Positions 42,453 to 51,484 of a stretch of 64,000 nt of DNA are shown here, piece by piece (position 1 is the first letter of the stretch; each line of letters begins with the position of its first letter). This DNA comes from Nocardia shimofusensis NBRC 100134 (GTDB lineage: Bacteria > Actinomycetota > Actinomycetes > Mycobacteriales > Mycobacteriaceae). The stretch spans positions 1 to 64,000 of the forward strand of contig NZ_BDBT01000033.1 of assembly GCF_001613125.1 (NCBI RefSeq). Reading direction: 5' to 3'. A program made the translations under genes and the position numbers. The notes beneath the pieces were generated by a model. That model saw only the letters and a program-made list of their open reading frames with translations, made no database searches and had not been told where the DNA came from.

Positions 42453-44177
42453 ATGACGTCGAGCACCGACGCCGTTCAGTCCGAGGCCGTGCAGCCCAAG
42501 CCCGCCCGGGCGCGTACCGGTAAGCCGGCGCGCCGCCGGTCCGAGGGTCAGTGGGCGCTCGGCTACCGCGAACCGCTCAATCCCAACGAGCAGAGCAAGA
42601 AGGACGACAACCCGCTCAACGTCCGCGCCCGGATCGAGAACATCTACTCGAAGAACGGTTTCGACAGCATCGACAAAGCCGACCTGCGCGGCCGGTTCCG
42701 CTGGTGGGGTCTCTACACCCAGCGTGAACAGGGCTACGACGGCACCTTCACCGGCGACGAGAACGTCGATCTGCTCGAGGCCAGGTACTTCATGATGCGG
42801 GTGCGCTGCGACGGCGGCGCGCTGAACGTCGCGCAACTGCGCACCGTCGCCGGGATCTCCACCGAGTTCGGCCGCGACACCGCCGACCTGTCCGACCGCG
42901 AGAACGTCCAGTACCACTGGATCGAGATCGAGAACGTGCCGGAGATCTGGCGTCGCCTCGAAGAGGTCGGCCTGCACACCACCGAGGCGTGCGGCGACTG
43001 CCCGCGCGTGATCCTGGGCTCCCCGCTGGCGGGCGAATCGCTCGACGAAGTCCTCGATCCCACCCCCGCGATCGAGGAGATCGTCCGCCGCTACATCGGC
43101 GACAAGCGCTACTCGAATCTGCCGCGCAAGTTCAAGACCGCCATCTCCGGCCAGCAGGATGTGGTGCACGAGATCAACGACGTCGCCTTCGTCGGCGTGG
43201 TGCATCCCGAGCACGGCCCCGGCCTGGATCTGTGGGTCGGCGGCGGCCTGTCCACCAATCCGATGCTGGCCCAGCGCCTCGGCGCGTGGGTGCCGCTGGA
43301 CGAAGTGCCCGACGTGTGGGAGGGCGTGGTGGCGCTGTTCCGCGATTACGGCTACCGCCGCCTGCGCACCAAGGCCCGCCTGAAGTTCCTGGTCAAGGAC
43401 TGGGGCGTGGAGAAGTTCCGCGAGGTGCTCGAGGAGAAGTACCTCGGCCGCAAGCTGATCGACGGCCCCGCGCCCGAGCAGCCCGCCGAGCCGATCGACC
43501 ACGTCGGCGTTCAGCGGCTGCGCAACGGCCTCAACGCCATCGGCTTCTCCCCCATCGCCGGCCGCGTCTCGGGCACCATCCTGACGCAGGTGGCCGACGC
43601 CGCCGAGCGCGCCGGTTCCGATCGCATCCGCTTCACCCCCTACCAGAAGCTGATCGTGCTCGACGTCGCCGACGACAAGGTCGAGCAGCTGATCAGCGAG
43701 CTGGAACCGCTCGGCCTGCAAGCGCGTCCGTCGGTGTGGCGGCGCAATCTGCTGGCCTGCAGCGGGATCGAGTTCTGCAAGCTGTCCTTCGTCGAGACCC
43801 GCAAGCGCTCGCAGGCACTGGCGCCGGAACTCGAACAGCGGCTGGCCGACATCAACGCCGAGCTGGACGTGCCGATCACGGTGAACATCAACGGCTGCCC
43901 GAACTCGTGCGGCCGTTCGCAGATCGCCGACATCGGATTCAAGGGTCAGCTGGTCGACGACGGCGCCGGCAATCAGGTGGAGGGCTTCCAGGTACACCTG
44001 GGCGGCAGCCTCGGCCTGGACAGCGGTTTCGGCCGCAAGCTGCGCCAGCACAAGGTGACCAGCGCCGAGCTCGGCGACTACATCGAGCGCGTGGTGCGCA
44101 ATTTCGTCAAGAACCGGGACGGCGGCGAGCGTTTCGCGCAGTGGGCCGTCCGCGCCGAGGAAGCGGACCTGCGTTGA
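42453..44177 (+). CDS. sir: Ferredoxin-dependent sulfite reductase
   Basis: A 574-aa assimilatory sulfite reductase (NirA-like in mycobacterial naming). The siroheme/[4Fe-4S] cluster motif ACSGIEFCK...NGCPNSCGR (CX5C...CX3C) is intact, with two NIR/SIR ferredoxin-like half-domains around it. It also has WWGLYTQR and TEACGDCPR, matching the Tyr-Cys region seen in the M. tuberculosis enzyme. It reduces sulfite to sulfide with six electrons from ferredoxin. AGGAGCGACCCCATG is the ribosome site. First structural gene of the operon. Confidence 0.93.
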   Translation: MTSSTDAVQSEAVQPKPARARTGKPARRRSEGQWALGYREPLNPNEQSKKDDNPLNVRARIENIYSKNGFDSIDKADLRGRFRWWGLYTQREQGYDGTFTGDENVDLLEARYFMMRVRCDGGALNVAQLRTVAGISTEFGRDTADLSDRENVQYHWIEIENVPEIWRRLEEVGLHTTEACGDCPRVILGSPLAGESLDEVLDPTPAIEEIVRRYIGDKRYSNLPRKFKTAISGQQDVVHEINDVAFVGVVHPEHGPGLDLWVGGGLSTNPMLAQRLGAWVPLDEVPDVWEGVVALFRDYGYRRLRTKARLKFLVKDWGVEKFREVLEEKYLGRKLIDGPAPEQPAEPIDHVGVQRLRNGLNAIGFSPIAGRVSGTILTQVADAAERAGSDRIRFTPYQKLIVLDVADDKVEQLISELEPLGLQARPSVWRRNLLACSGIEFCKLSFVETRKRSQALAPELEQRLADINAELDVPITVNINGCPNSCGRSQIADIGFKGQLVDDGAGNQVEGFQVHLGGSLGLDSGFGRKLRQHKVTSAELGDYIERVVRNFVKNRDGGERFAQWAVRAEEADLR

Positions 44178-44217
44178 CGCGCGGGGATGCCGAGCACATG
44201 GTGACGGGAGATCAACT

Positions 44218-44937
44218 GTGACAACCAGAGTCGTCGACAAGCTGGCCGAGGACGAGCTGCGGGCGCTGGCCGAGCGCGGCGCCGCCGAACTCGGTCCTGA
44301 TGCCTCGCCCGCGGACCTGCTCCGCTGGACCGACGAAACCTTCGGCGCGGGCTACATCGTCGCCTCGAACATGCAGGACGGCGTGCTGGTCCACCTGGCC
44401 GCCCAGGTGCGTGCCGGGGTCGACGTGTTGTTCCTGGACACCGGCTATCACTTCGCCGAGACCATCGGCACCCGCGACGCGGTCGAGGCCGTGTACGGGG
44501 TGAACGTCATCAACGCCCGCGCCGAGCACTCGGTGGACGAGCAGGACGCCCTGCTGGGCAAGGACCTGTTCGCCCGCGACGCCAACGAGTGCTGCCGGCT
44601 GCGCAAGGTGGTGCCGCTGACGCAGTCGCTGGCGGGCTACAACGCCTGGGTGACCGGCATCCGCCGGGTGGAGGCGCCGACGCGCGCCAACGCCCCGCTC
44701 ATCTCCTTCGACGAAGCTTTCGGCCTGGTGAAGATCAATCCGATCGCACCGTGGTCCGACGAGGACATGGACACCTACATCGCCGAGCACGGCATCCTCG
44801 TCAATCCCCTGGTGGAGGAGGGTTATCCGTCCATCGGCTGCGCGCCGTGCACACGGAAGCCGGAGCCGGGTTCCGATCCGCGAAGCGGCCGCTGGGCCGG
44901 CCTCGCCAAGACCGAATGCGGGTTGCATCAGTCATGA
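44218..44937 (+). CDS. cysH: APS reductase (thioredoxin-dependent)
   Basis: A 239-aa phosphoadenylyl/adenylyl-sulfate reductase. It carries both cysteine pairs of the iron-sulfur APS-type enzyme: ECCRLRK and CAPCTRKPEPG, plus the P-loop-like start of the PAPS reductase fold and the RRVEAPTRANAP segment. It should reduce APS to sulfite, which matches an operon that has CysDN but no APS kinase domain. GTG at 44218; its stop overlaps the cysD start by ATGA. Confidence 0.92.
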   Translation: MTTRVVDKLAEDELRALAERGAAELGPDASPADLLRWTDETFGAGYIVASNMQDGVLVHLAAQVRAGVDVLFLDTGYHFAETIGTRDAVEAVYGVNVINARAEHSVDEQDALLGKDLFARDANECCRLRKVVPLTQSLAGYNAWVTGIRRVEAPTRANAPLISFDEAFGLVKINPIAPWSDEDMDTYIAEHGILVNPLVEEGYPSIGCAPCTRKPEPGSDPRSGRWAGLAKTECGLHQS

Positions 44938-45896
44938 ACGACACCATCACCAACGAGACCGAATCCCTCGCCACGCGAGGCGCCGAACGTTCCCTGGGCA
45001 TCAGTGAATTCGACACCCTCGCCGCGCTCGAATCCGAGGCCATCCACATCTTCCGCGAGGTGGCGGGCGAATTCGAGCGACCGGTGATCCTGTTCTCCGG
45101 CGGCAAGGACTCCACGGTGCTGCTGCATGTGGCCCTCAAGGCCTTCTGGCCCGCGCCGTTGCCGTTCGCGCTGCTGCACGTGGACACCGGGCACAACCTG
45201 CCCGAGGTGCTGGAGTTCCGTGACAAGGTCGTCGAGAAGTACGGCCTGCGCCTGCATGTCGCCTCGGTCGAGGACTACCTGGCCGACGGCCGTCTCACCG
45301 AACGCCCCGACGGCATCCGCAACCCGCTGCAGACCGTGCCGCTGCTGGACGCCATCTCGGAGAACCGTTTCGACGCGGTCTTCGGCGGCGGTCGCCGCGA
45401 CGAGGAGCGTTCGCGCGCCAAGGAGCGGATCTTCTCGCTGCGCAACGCCTTCGGGCAATGGGATCCCAAGCGCCAGCGGCCCGAGCTGTGGAACCTGTAC
45501 AACGGCCGTCACGCCCCCGGCGAACACGTGCGGGTGTTCCCGCTGAGCAACTGGACCGAGCTCGACATCTGGCGCTACATCGCCCGCGAGGACGTCGACC
45601 TGGCGAGCATCTACTACGCCCACCAGCGCCCGGTCTACCAGCGCGACGGCATGTGGATGACGCCCGGCGGGTGGGGCGGCCCGCGTGAGGGCGAGACGCT
45701 CGAGACCCGTTCGGTGCGTTACCGCACCGTCGGCGACGGCTCGACCACCGGCGCCATCCTGTCCGAAGCCGCCACCAACGAAGCGATCCTCGCCGAGGTC
45801 GCCGCGTCCCGGCTGACCGAGCGGGGCGCCACCCGCGGCGACGACCGGGTCTCGGAGGCCGCGATGGAAGACCGTAAGCGAGAGGGCTACTTCTGA
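44934..45896 (+). CDS. cysD: Sulfate adenylyltransferase subunit 2
   Basis: A 320-aa ATP-sulfurylase subunit. It has the PP-loop SGGKDSTVLLH, the family segment FPLSNWTELDIWRYI, and a C-terminal MEDRKREGYF. With CysN it makes APS from sulfate and ATP. ATGA overlap with cysH upstream and TGATG overlap with cysN downstream show tight translational coupling. Confidence 0.94.
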   Translation: MNDTITNETESLATRGAERSLGISEFDTLAALESEAIHIFREVAGEFERPVILFSGGKDSTVLLHVALKAFWPAPLPFALLHVDTGHNLPEVLEFRDKVVEKYGLRLHVASVEDYLADGRLTERPDGIRNPLQTVPLLDAISENRFDAVFGGGRRDEERSRAKERIFSLRNAFGQWDPKRQRPELWNLYNGRHAPGEHVRVFPLSNWTELDIWRYIAREDVDLASIYYAHQRPVYQRDGMWMTPGGWGGPREGETLETRSVRYRTVGDGSTTGAILSEAATNEAILAEVAASRLTERGATRGDDRVSEAAMEDRKREGYF

Positions 45897-47254
45897 TGTC
45901 TGCTCAGCAGATCACCACCGCGCAGCTGAACGCGGAGCAGGACGTGCGTACCGAACCGCCGGCCCAGCTGTTGCGCCTGGCCACCGCCGGTTCCGTCGAC
46001 GACGGCAAGTCCACCCTGGTGGGCAGGCTGCTGTTCGACACCAAGTCGGTGCTGGCCGACCAGATCGACGCGGTCACCCGCGCCTCGGTCGACAAGGGCC
46101 TGTCGACGCCGGACCTGTCGCTGCTGGTCGACGGGCTGCGCGCCGAACGCGAGCAGGGCATCACGATCGACGTGGCATACCGCTACTTCGCCACGCCCAA
46201 GCGCTCTTTCGTGCTGGCCGACACCCCCGGCCACGTGCAGTACACGCGCAATACCGTCTCCGGCGCGTCCACCGCGCAGCTGGTGATCCTGCTGGTCGAC
46301 GCGCGGAAGGGCGTCATCGAGCAGACCCGCCGCCACGCCGCGGTGCTGGCGCTGCTCGGCGTGCCCCGCCTGGTGCTCGCGGTGAACAAGATCGACCTGG
46401 TGGACGACCCGGCAACCGTGTTCGCCGAGATCTCCGCGGAGTTCAACGAGCTGACCACCCGGCTGGGCTGGTCGCCGGAGGACGTGCTGGAGATCCCGGT
46501 CTCCGCGCTGCACGGCGACAATGTCGCCAGTCGCTCGGACAACACCCCGTACTACGACGGTCCTTCGCTGATCGAGCACCTGGAGTCGGTGCCGGTGGAC
46601 GCCGACAGCACCGGTGCGCACTCGATCGGACTGCGGTTCCCGGTCCAGTACGTGATCCGTCCGCGCACCGCCGAATACCCGGACTACCGCGGCTACGCCG
46701 GGCAGATCGCGGCCGGTTCGGTCGCGCCCGGCGACGAGGTCGTGGTGTTGCCCTCGGGCGTGCGGACCATCGTCGAGCGCATCGACACCCCGGACGGGGA
46801 GCTCGCGGTCGCGCAGGTGGGCCGTAGCGTCACGCTGATCCTGGCCGACGAGGTCGACATCTCCCGTGGCGACATCATCGCCGCGGCGGGCGACGCGCCG
46901 GAGCCGCTGGACTCCTTCGACGCGACCGTCTGCTGGCTGGGCGACAAGCCGCTGCGTCCCGGCGCGCGACTGCTGCTCAAGCACGGCACCCGCACCACCC
47001 AGGCCATCGTCGGCGCGCTCATCGAACGCTTCGACGAGCAGCGCCTGGCCGCGGACCCGAACCCGGATGCGCTCGAGCTCAACGACATCGGCCGCATCGC
47101 GGTACGGGTCGCCGAGCCGATCGCCGCCGACGACTACCGGATCAACCGGCACACGGGCAGCTTCCTGCTCATCGATCCCGCGGGCGGCAACACCCTCGCC
47201 GCCGGTCTGGTCGGTGACGTGCTGACCGCCGTCGAAGTCGGCGCCGGAGTCTGA
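45896..47254 (+). CDS. cysN: Sulfate adenylyltransferase subunit 1 (GTPase)
   Basis: A 452-aa elongation-factor-like GTPase. G1 is GSVDDGKSTL, G3 DTPGHVQ, G4 NKIDL. It drives sulfate adenylation with CysD. It ends at DVLTAVEVGAGV, so there is no fused CysC (APS kinase) domain, unlike the CysNC of M. tuberculosis; this fits direct reduction of APS by CysH. The start overlaps the cysD stop (TGATG). Confidence 0.94.
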   Translation: MSAQQITTAQLNAEQDVRTEPPAQLLRLATAGSVDDGKSTLVGRLLFDTKSVLADQIDAVTRASVDKGLSTPDLSLLVDGLRAEREQGITIDVAYRYFATPKRSFVLADTPGHVQYTRNTVSGASTAQLVILLVDARKGVIEQTRRHAAVLALLGVPRLVLAVNKIDLVDDPATVFAEISAEFNELTTRLGWSPEDVLEIPVSALHGDNVASRSDNTPYYDGPSLIEHLESVPVDADSTGAHSIGLRFPVQYVIRPRTAEYPDYRGYAGQIAAGSVAPGDEVVVLPSGVRTIVERIDTPDGELAVAQVGRSVTLILADEVDISRGDIIAAAGDAPEPLDSFDATVCWLGDKPLRPGARLLLKHGTRTTQAIVGALIERFDEQRLAADPNPDALELNDIGRIAVRVAEPIAADDYRINRHTGSFLLIDPAGGNTLAAGLVGDVLTAVEVGAGV

Positions 47255-47255
47255 C

Positions 47256-48035
47256 GTGGCCGGGTCCGCGCCGCTCGACGCCGCGCTGATCACCGTCGGC
47301 CACGGCAGCCGCGACCCCAGGTCGGCGGCCACCGTGGCGGCGGTGGCCGCCGCGGTGGCCGAGGCCAGGCCGGGCGTCACGGTGCGCCCGGCGTTCCTCG
47401 ATCTGAGCGCGCCCTCGGTGGACCAGGTGGTCGACGCGGTCGCGAGCGCGGGTCACACCCACGCCGTCGTGGTTCCGTTGTTGCTGGGCAACGCCTTTCA
47501 CGCGCGGGTCGACCTGCCCGGGCTGCTCGCCGCCGCCCGGCGCCGTCATCCGCTGCTGCGGGTCGACCAAGCCGACGTGCTCGGTCCCGACCCGAGGCTT
47601 GTGCACGCCCTCGCCGATCGTGTGCGAGCCGCTTGCGCACCAGAGCCCCCTTCGTTCGCACCGCATGAGCGGAACCCGCACCGGCGGCTCGGCGTGGTGG
47701 TCGCCGCCGTCGGGGCTTCCTCGCCCGCAGCCAACGCCAGGACGCGGCTGGTCGCCAGGGCACTCGCCGAGCACACCGGCTGGGCCACCGAAATCGGCTT
47801 CGCGACAACCGAACCCCGGGTCTCGGCGGCCAGGGACCGGTTGTCCGCCCGTGGCATCGACCGGGTCGTCGTCGCGCACTACTTCCTCGCCCCCGGCCTG
47901 CTGACCGACCGGATCGCCGCGGCGACACCGGATCTCACGCACACCGCGGCGCTCGGCTCGCATCCGGCACTCGTCGACCTGGTGTGGGATCGTTACGACG
48001 CCGCCTGCGGCGAAACGCGCGCGCTGTCCGCGTGA
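47256..48035 (+). CDS. Sirohydrochlorin chelatase (CbiX/SirB-like)
   Basis: A 259-aa two-half chelatase. The N-terminal active His is in LITVGHGSRDPRS; the second half carries VVVAAVGASSPAAN and HYFLAPGLLTDRI. It likely inserts iron into sirohydrochlorin to make siroheme, the cofactor of the upstream Sir, and sits at the Rv2393 position. Cobalt insertion is possible but less likely in this operon. GTG start one base after the cysN stop. Confidence 0.8.
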   Translation: MAGSAPLDAALITVGHGSRDPRSAATVAAVAAAVAEARPGVTVRPAFLDLSAPSVDQVVDAVASAGHTHAVVVPLLLGNAFHARVDLPGLLAAARRRHPLLRVDQADVLGPDPRLVHALADRVRAACAPEPPSFAPHERNPHRRLGVVVAAVGASSPAANARTRLVARALAEHTGWATEIGFATTEPRVSAARDRLSARGIDRVVVAHYFLAPGLLTDRIAAATPDLTHTAALGSHPALVDLVWDRYDAACGETRALSA

Positions 48036-48334
48036 GGCGCTGAACGGCCCACGCCACCCCCGAATCCGGCACGCCGACCGAGTGATCGGGTCATGCGTCG
48101 CGTCGTTGGGCAGCGGCGCGTGATCACCGTCCCACGGCACCCGAGCGGTCCGGTCGCTGCAGCCGCGCCGAACCCATCGCACCGTTGCCGCCGTACCCCG
48201 TAGTCGGGCGGTGCACCCACTGCGTTCACACGGTCGGCGCTCCATCGCACCGCACCCCGGATTCGCCGAACGCCGCACACCCGCGTCCGTACGGTGCGGG
48301 CTCCATCGGTGCCGTGCCCGGTAGTAGTGGCGCG
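48036..48334. other. Intergenic stretch, nothing recognised
   Basis: About 300 GC-rich bases between the CbiX-like gene and the convergent secreted beta-propeller gene. Only short frames without domains or ribosome sites; no clear hairpin terminator seen. Confidence 0.5.
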
Positions 48335-49312
48335 CTACCGCCGACGGGCGTCCGCCGGTGTCAGATCGACATCGGCCGGTGGCCGCAGACGGCGCAGGGT
48401 GCCGTCCATGCTCGTGACGAACAGAGCCCAGGAGTCCCCATCACGGGCGATGCGCACCGAGGTCGCGCCGTCCGCCGGAGTGCGCATATCGGGCTGCTGC
48501 ACGAAGCCCGTCGCGATCGCGCAGGCCGACCGGGTCGACGGATTCACCCGATACACCGCGCCGACCACGTGATCGGCGAGGAACAACTGATCGTCGCGGG
48601 TGGCCTCCATGTCGTCGGGCAACGCGAAGAGGTCGGGCACGCCGATGACCATCGAGGGCGCTCGGGGAGCGTCCAAGAAGACGCGCTGGACCCGCATGGC
48701 GAGATCGGAGACGTAGATCGAACGGCCGTCGGGCGCCAGCGCCATGCCGTTGGAGAACATCACCTCGGACCAGGTCTCGATGTATTCGCCGGTGGACGGC
48801 CGGTACCGGGAGATCCCCGTCGGCGGGCGGTTGATGCCGATCGCCGTGAACAGCAGGTCGCCGTCGGGCAGCAGGAGTAGTCCGTTCGGGCCGTTCAGAT
48901 CGGTGAGCAGGACAGTCACCTCGCCGGTGGCGATCTCGTAGCGCTGCAGGGTCCCGGGCAACGTGTTCGTCCCGTCCCCGGTCAAGAAGTAGACGTACGG
49001 GCCGACGACGCGCACTCCGGCCGGTTTGTCCAGGCCGGTGACCAGCTTCTCGAGGTTGCCCTCGGCGTCGATGTGGCCGAGATAGCCATCGGCGATGCCG
49101 GTGACGTAGAAGCCGCCCGCGCCGTCGGAATCCAGATTCTCCAGGTTGCCCGCGCCCGCGGCGACCACGCTCGTGGTCCAGCCCTGCGCGCACATCGGCG
49201 GAAAGATCTCCGCTCCGGCCGGACCAGCCGCGGCGAGACCCGCCGCCACGACACCCGCCAGCACGACCGACCCCACCGAATGCCCTCTACGACACAGCGT
49301 CATTCGGACCAT
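48335..49312 (-). CDS. Secreted SMP-30/gluconolactonase-like beta-propeller protein
   Basis: A 325-aa protein with a signal peptide (residues 1-35, ending GPAGAE) and repeated beta-propeller blades of the SMP-30/NHL type (LENLDSDGAGGFYVTGIADG, GLLLLPDGDLLF, GMALAPDGRSIYVSDLAMR). Such proteins bind calcium and hydrolyse lactones or simply bind ligands; no lactonase-specific residues can be identified with confidence. Probably exported by Sec; function unknown. Confidence 0.72.
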   Translation of the reverse strand: MVRMTLCRRGHSVGSVVLAGVVAAGLAAAGPAGAEIFPPMCAQGWTTSVVAAGAGNLENLDSDGAGGFYVTGIADGYLGHIDAEGNLEKLVTGLDKPAGVRVVGPYVYFLTGDGTNTLPGTLQRYEIATGEVTVLLTDLNGPNGLLLLPDGDLLFTAIGINRPPTGISRYRPSTGEYIETWSEVMFSNGMALAPDGRSIYVSDLAMRVQRVFLDAPRAPSMVIGVPDLFALPDDMEATRDDQLFLADHVVGAVYRVNPSTRSACAIATGFVQQPDMRTPADGATSVRIARDGDSWALFVTSMDGTLRRLRPPADVDLTPADARRR

Positions 49313-49332
49313 TCAACCAGGGACGCCGCATG

Positions 49333-49953
49333 TCAGGACGCAGGATCGCCGAGCAGGCGGGAGATGATCGTGCGCGCGGTCGACACACCCGCGTCGTCGC
49401 CGAGTTGGCGGGCGGTGTTGGCCGCGGTGACGACGGCGGCGATCTCGAAGGCGAGCGTTTCCGCGTCGCGACCGGGCAGCTCCCCCGCGTCGGCCGCGTA
49501 TCGGATCTGTTTGTCCAGCAGCGCGAGCCATTCGGCGTGATCCGCGGCCAGGGCGTCGCGGACCGGGCCCTGCCTGCTGTCGAACTCGGCGAGGGTGGCG
49601 GCGCGGAAACAGCCGCCGGGGAACACCGGCTCGGTGACGTAGTCGAGCCAGCGGCCGACCAGCGCGCGGACCCGGGTGATGCCGCGCGGCTCGCGCATAC
49701 CCGGCTCGATGATCGTCGTGACGAAGACTTCCCTGGCCGCGCGAACCGCCGCCAGCTGCAACGCCTCCTTGGACCCGAACAGGGTCGCGATGCCGCTCTT
49801 GCTGATGCCGAGGTCGGCGGCGAGTTTGCCGATGCTCAGCCCATCGAGCCCGTCGACCGAAGCGACGTCGGCGGCGTGCCGCGCGATCGCCGCACGCGAG
49901 CGCGCGCCCTTGACCAGGCGTTGATCGGTGGTCGGTTCGGTCATGCGGTCCAT
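49333..49953 (-). CDS. TetR family regulator of the MFS exporter
   Basis: A 206-aa TetR protein. The HTH reads LSIGKLAADLGISKSGIATL then FGSKEALQLAAVRAAREVF, with an all-helical C-terminal domain. It is divergent from the MFS exporter with two operator-like palindromes between them, so it is almost surely its repressor. ATG 49953 is used; an ATG three codons later is also possible. Confidence 0.85.
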   Translation of the reverse strand: MDRMTEPTTDQRLVKGARSRAAIARHAADVASVDGLDGLSIGKLAADLGISKSGIATLFGSKEALQLAAVRAAREVFVTTIIEPGMREPRGITRVRALVGRWLDYVTEPVFPGGCFRAATLAEFDSRQGPVRDALAADHAEWLALLDKQIRYAADAGELPGRDAETLAFEIAAVVTAANTARQLGDDAGVSTARTIISRLLGDPAS

Positions 49954-49974
49954 TCTTCCACCTGAGGCTTGTGC

Positions 49975-50014
49975 ATACGAACGATCGGTCGTATGTTGAT
50001 GAACGAACGATCGT
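49975..50014. promoter_or_regulatory. Pair of CGATCG-centred operators between TetR and MFS genes
   Basis: ATACGAACGATCGGTCGTAT (49975-49994) is a 20-bp palindrome with one mismatched pair. A second, shorter ACGATCGT (50007-50014) lies 26 bases downstream, centre to centre. Both sit in the 115-bp gap between the divergent genes. Confidence 0.7.
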
Positions 50015-50068
50015 ACTTTTTGTTTCTCGACACATCCTCCGCTACGTCTCCCCGCCACAAGGATTCCC

Positions 50069-51484
50069 ATGTCCCTGGTTTCCGAGCGAACGGACAGTTC
50101 GCCACCGCCGAACCTCGCCCGCCGCACCCTGCTGCTGGCCTGCGGTGCGGCGTTCATCGCCTTCCTGGACCTCTCGGTCGTCAACATCGCCTTCCCTTCC
50201 CTCGCCCGCGACTACCCGTCCACTCCCACGACCACCCTGACCTGGGTCGTCAGCGGTTATGCCGTCACGTTCGCGGCACTGCTCACCCCGGCAGGCCGTC
50301 TCGCCGACGCGCTCGGCAGGCGCAAGCTGTTCCTGGCCGCACTCGCCGGATTCGCGCTGACCTCCCTGCTGTGCAGCCTCGCGCCGAACGCGGGGACGCT
50401 CATCGCCGGACGACTGCTCCAGGGCGCCACCGCCGCGCTGATGCTGCCCGCCGCACTGGGACTGGTCCTCGCGGTCACCCCGCGCGAGCGGATCGCCGCG
50501 GCCATCGGCGCCTGGTCGGCGGCAGGCGGGTTCGCGGCGGTGGTGGGACCCGCGCTCGGCGGCGCGCTGGTCGAGACCTTCGGCTGGCGCTCGATTTTCG
50601 TGATCAACGTGCCGATCACGGTGCTGCTCGTCGTGCCCGCGCTGCGCATGGCGATCCCCGAGACCGGACGAACGGACGGGGCCCTGCCCGACCCCGTGGG
50701 CACCGTCGCGATCGCGCTCGGGCTGGGCGGGCTCGTCGCCGGTGTCACCGAGGGACAGCGGTGGGGCTGGAACTCCCCCGCCACGCTGCTCGCGCTCGGA
50801 CTCGGCGCTGTTCTCCTGGCGGCGGCCGTGGCTCGCTCAGCACGGCAGAACGCCGACGGCTCCGCGCGTTCGGCGCTGGCGGTGGAGCTCTGGCGCAGCA
50901 GACCCTACGCGCTGGCCAACGCGGCCTCTTTCGTCTTCGCCGCCGCCATGTACTCCTGGTTGCTGGCCGGGCCGCTGTTCCTGGACGCCGTGTGGGGCTA
51001 TTCGGTCATCGGTTCGGCGGCGGCGCTCACCGTGGGGGCGGTCGCGTCCATGGTGACCGCCGGCATCGCCGGGCGGATCACGGGGAGCGGTCCGCGACGC
51101 TGGGTGGGTGTGCTCGGCGCGTCGATGTTCGCCGCCTCGGCATGGTGGATGAGCACCGGCGCGTTCGGTCCCGACCCTGCGCTGTGGTCGGCGTGGATTC
51201 CCGCCGGGGTCCTCGGCGGCGGCGGTATCGGGCTGGTATTGACCGTGCTCGGCACGACGGCCGCCAATTCGCTGCCGCCCGAACAGTTCGCCGTCGGCAT
51301 CGCGATGAACCTCACCTCCCGCCAGGTCGGCGGCGCGCTCGGCGTCGCGGTGATGGCCGCCGTGCTGGCCGCCCATCCCGGCGACGCGCTCGCCGGACTG
51401 CACACCCATTTCGCGTTCTGCGCGGTGATCGCCGTACTCGCCGCCTGCCTGTCCGCCATTCCTTCCCGATCGGAGACCCCGTGA
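50069..51484 (+). CDS. MFS drug/metabolite exporter (DHA2-like)
   Basis: A 471-aa transporter with 12 to 14 transmembrane helices. Motif A is AGRLADALGRRKLF in loop 2-3; LDLSVVNIAFPSLARDY near the N-terminus is the DHA2 family signature. It probably exports a toxic compound in exchange for protons and is controlled by the divergent TetR. The SGNH hydrolase gene starts inside its stop codon (GTGA), so they form an operon. Confidence 0.9.
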   Translation: MSLVSERTDSSPPPNLARRTLLLACGAAFIAFLDLSVVNIAFPSLARDYPSTPTTTLTWVVSGYAVTFAALLTPAGRLADALGRRKLFLAALAGFALTSLLCSLAPNAGTLIAGRLLQGATAALMLPAALGLVLAVTPRERIAAAIGAWSAAGGFAAVVGPALGGALVETFGWRSIFVINVPITVLLVVPALRMAIPETGRTDGALPDPVGTVAIALGLGGLVAGVTEGQRWGWNSPATLLALGLGAVLLAAAVARSARQNADGSARSALAVELWRSRPYALANAASFVFAAAMYSWLLAGPLFLDAVWGYSVIGSAAALTVGAVASMVTAGIAGRITGSGPRRWVGVLGASMFAASAWWMSTGAFGPDPALWSAWIPAGVLGGGGIGLVLTVLGTTAANSLPPEQFAVGIAMNLTSRQVGGALGVAVMAAVLAAHPGDALAGLHTHFAFCAVIAVLAACLSAIPSRSETP

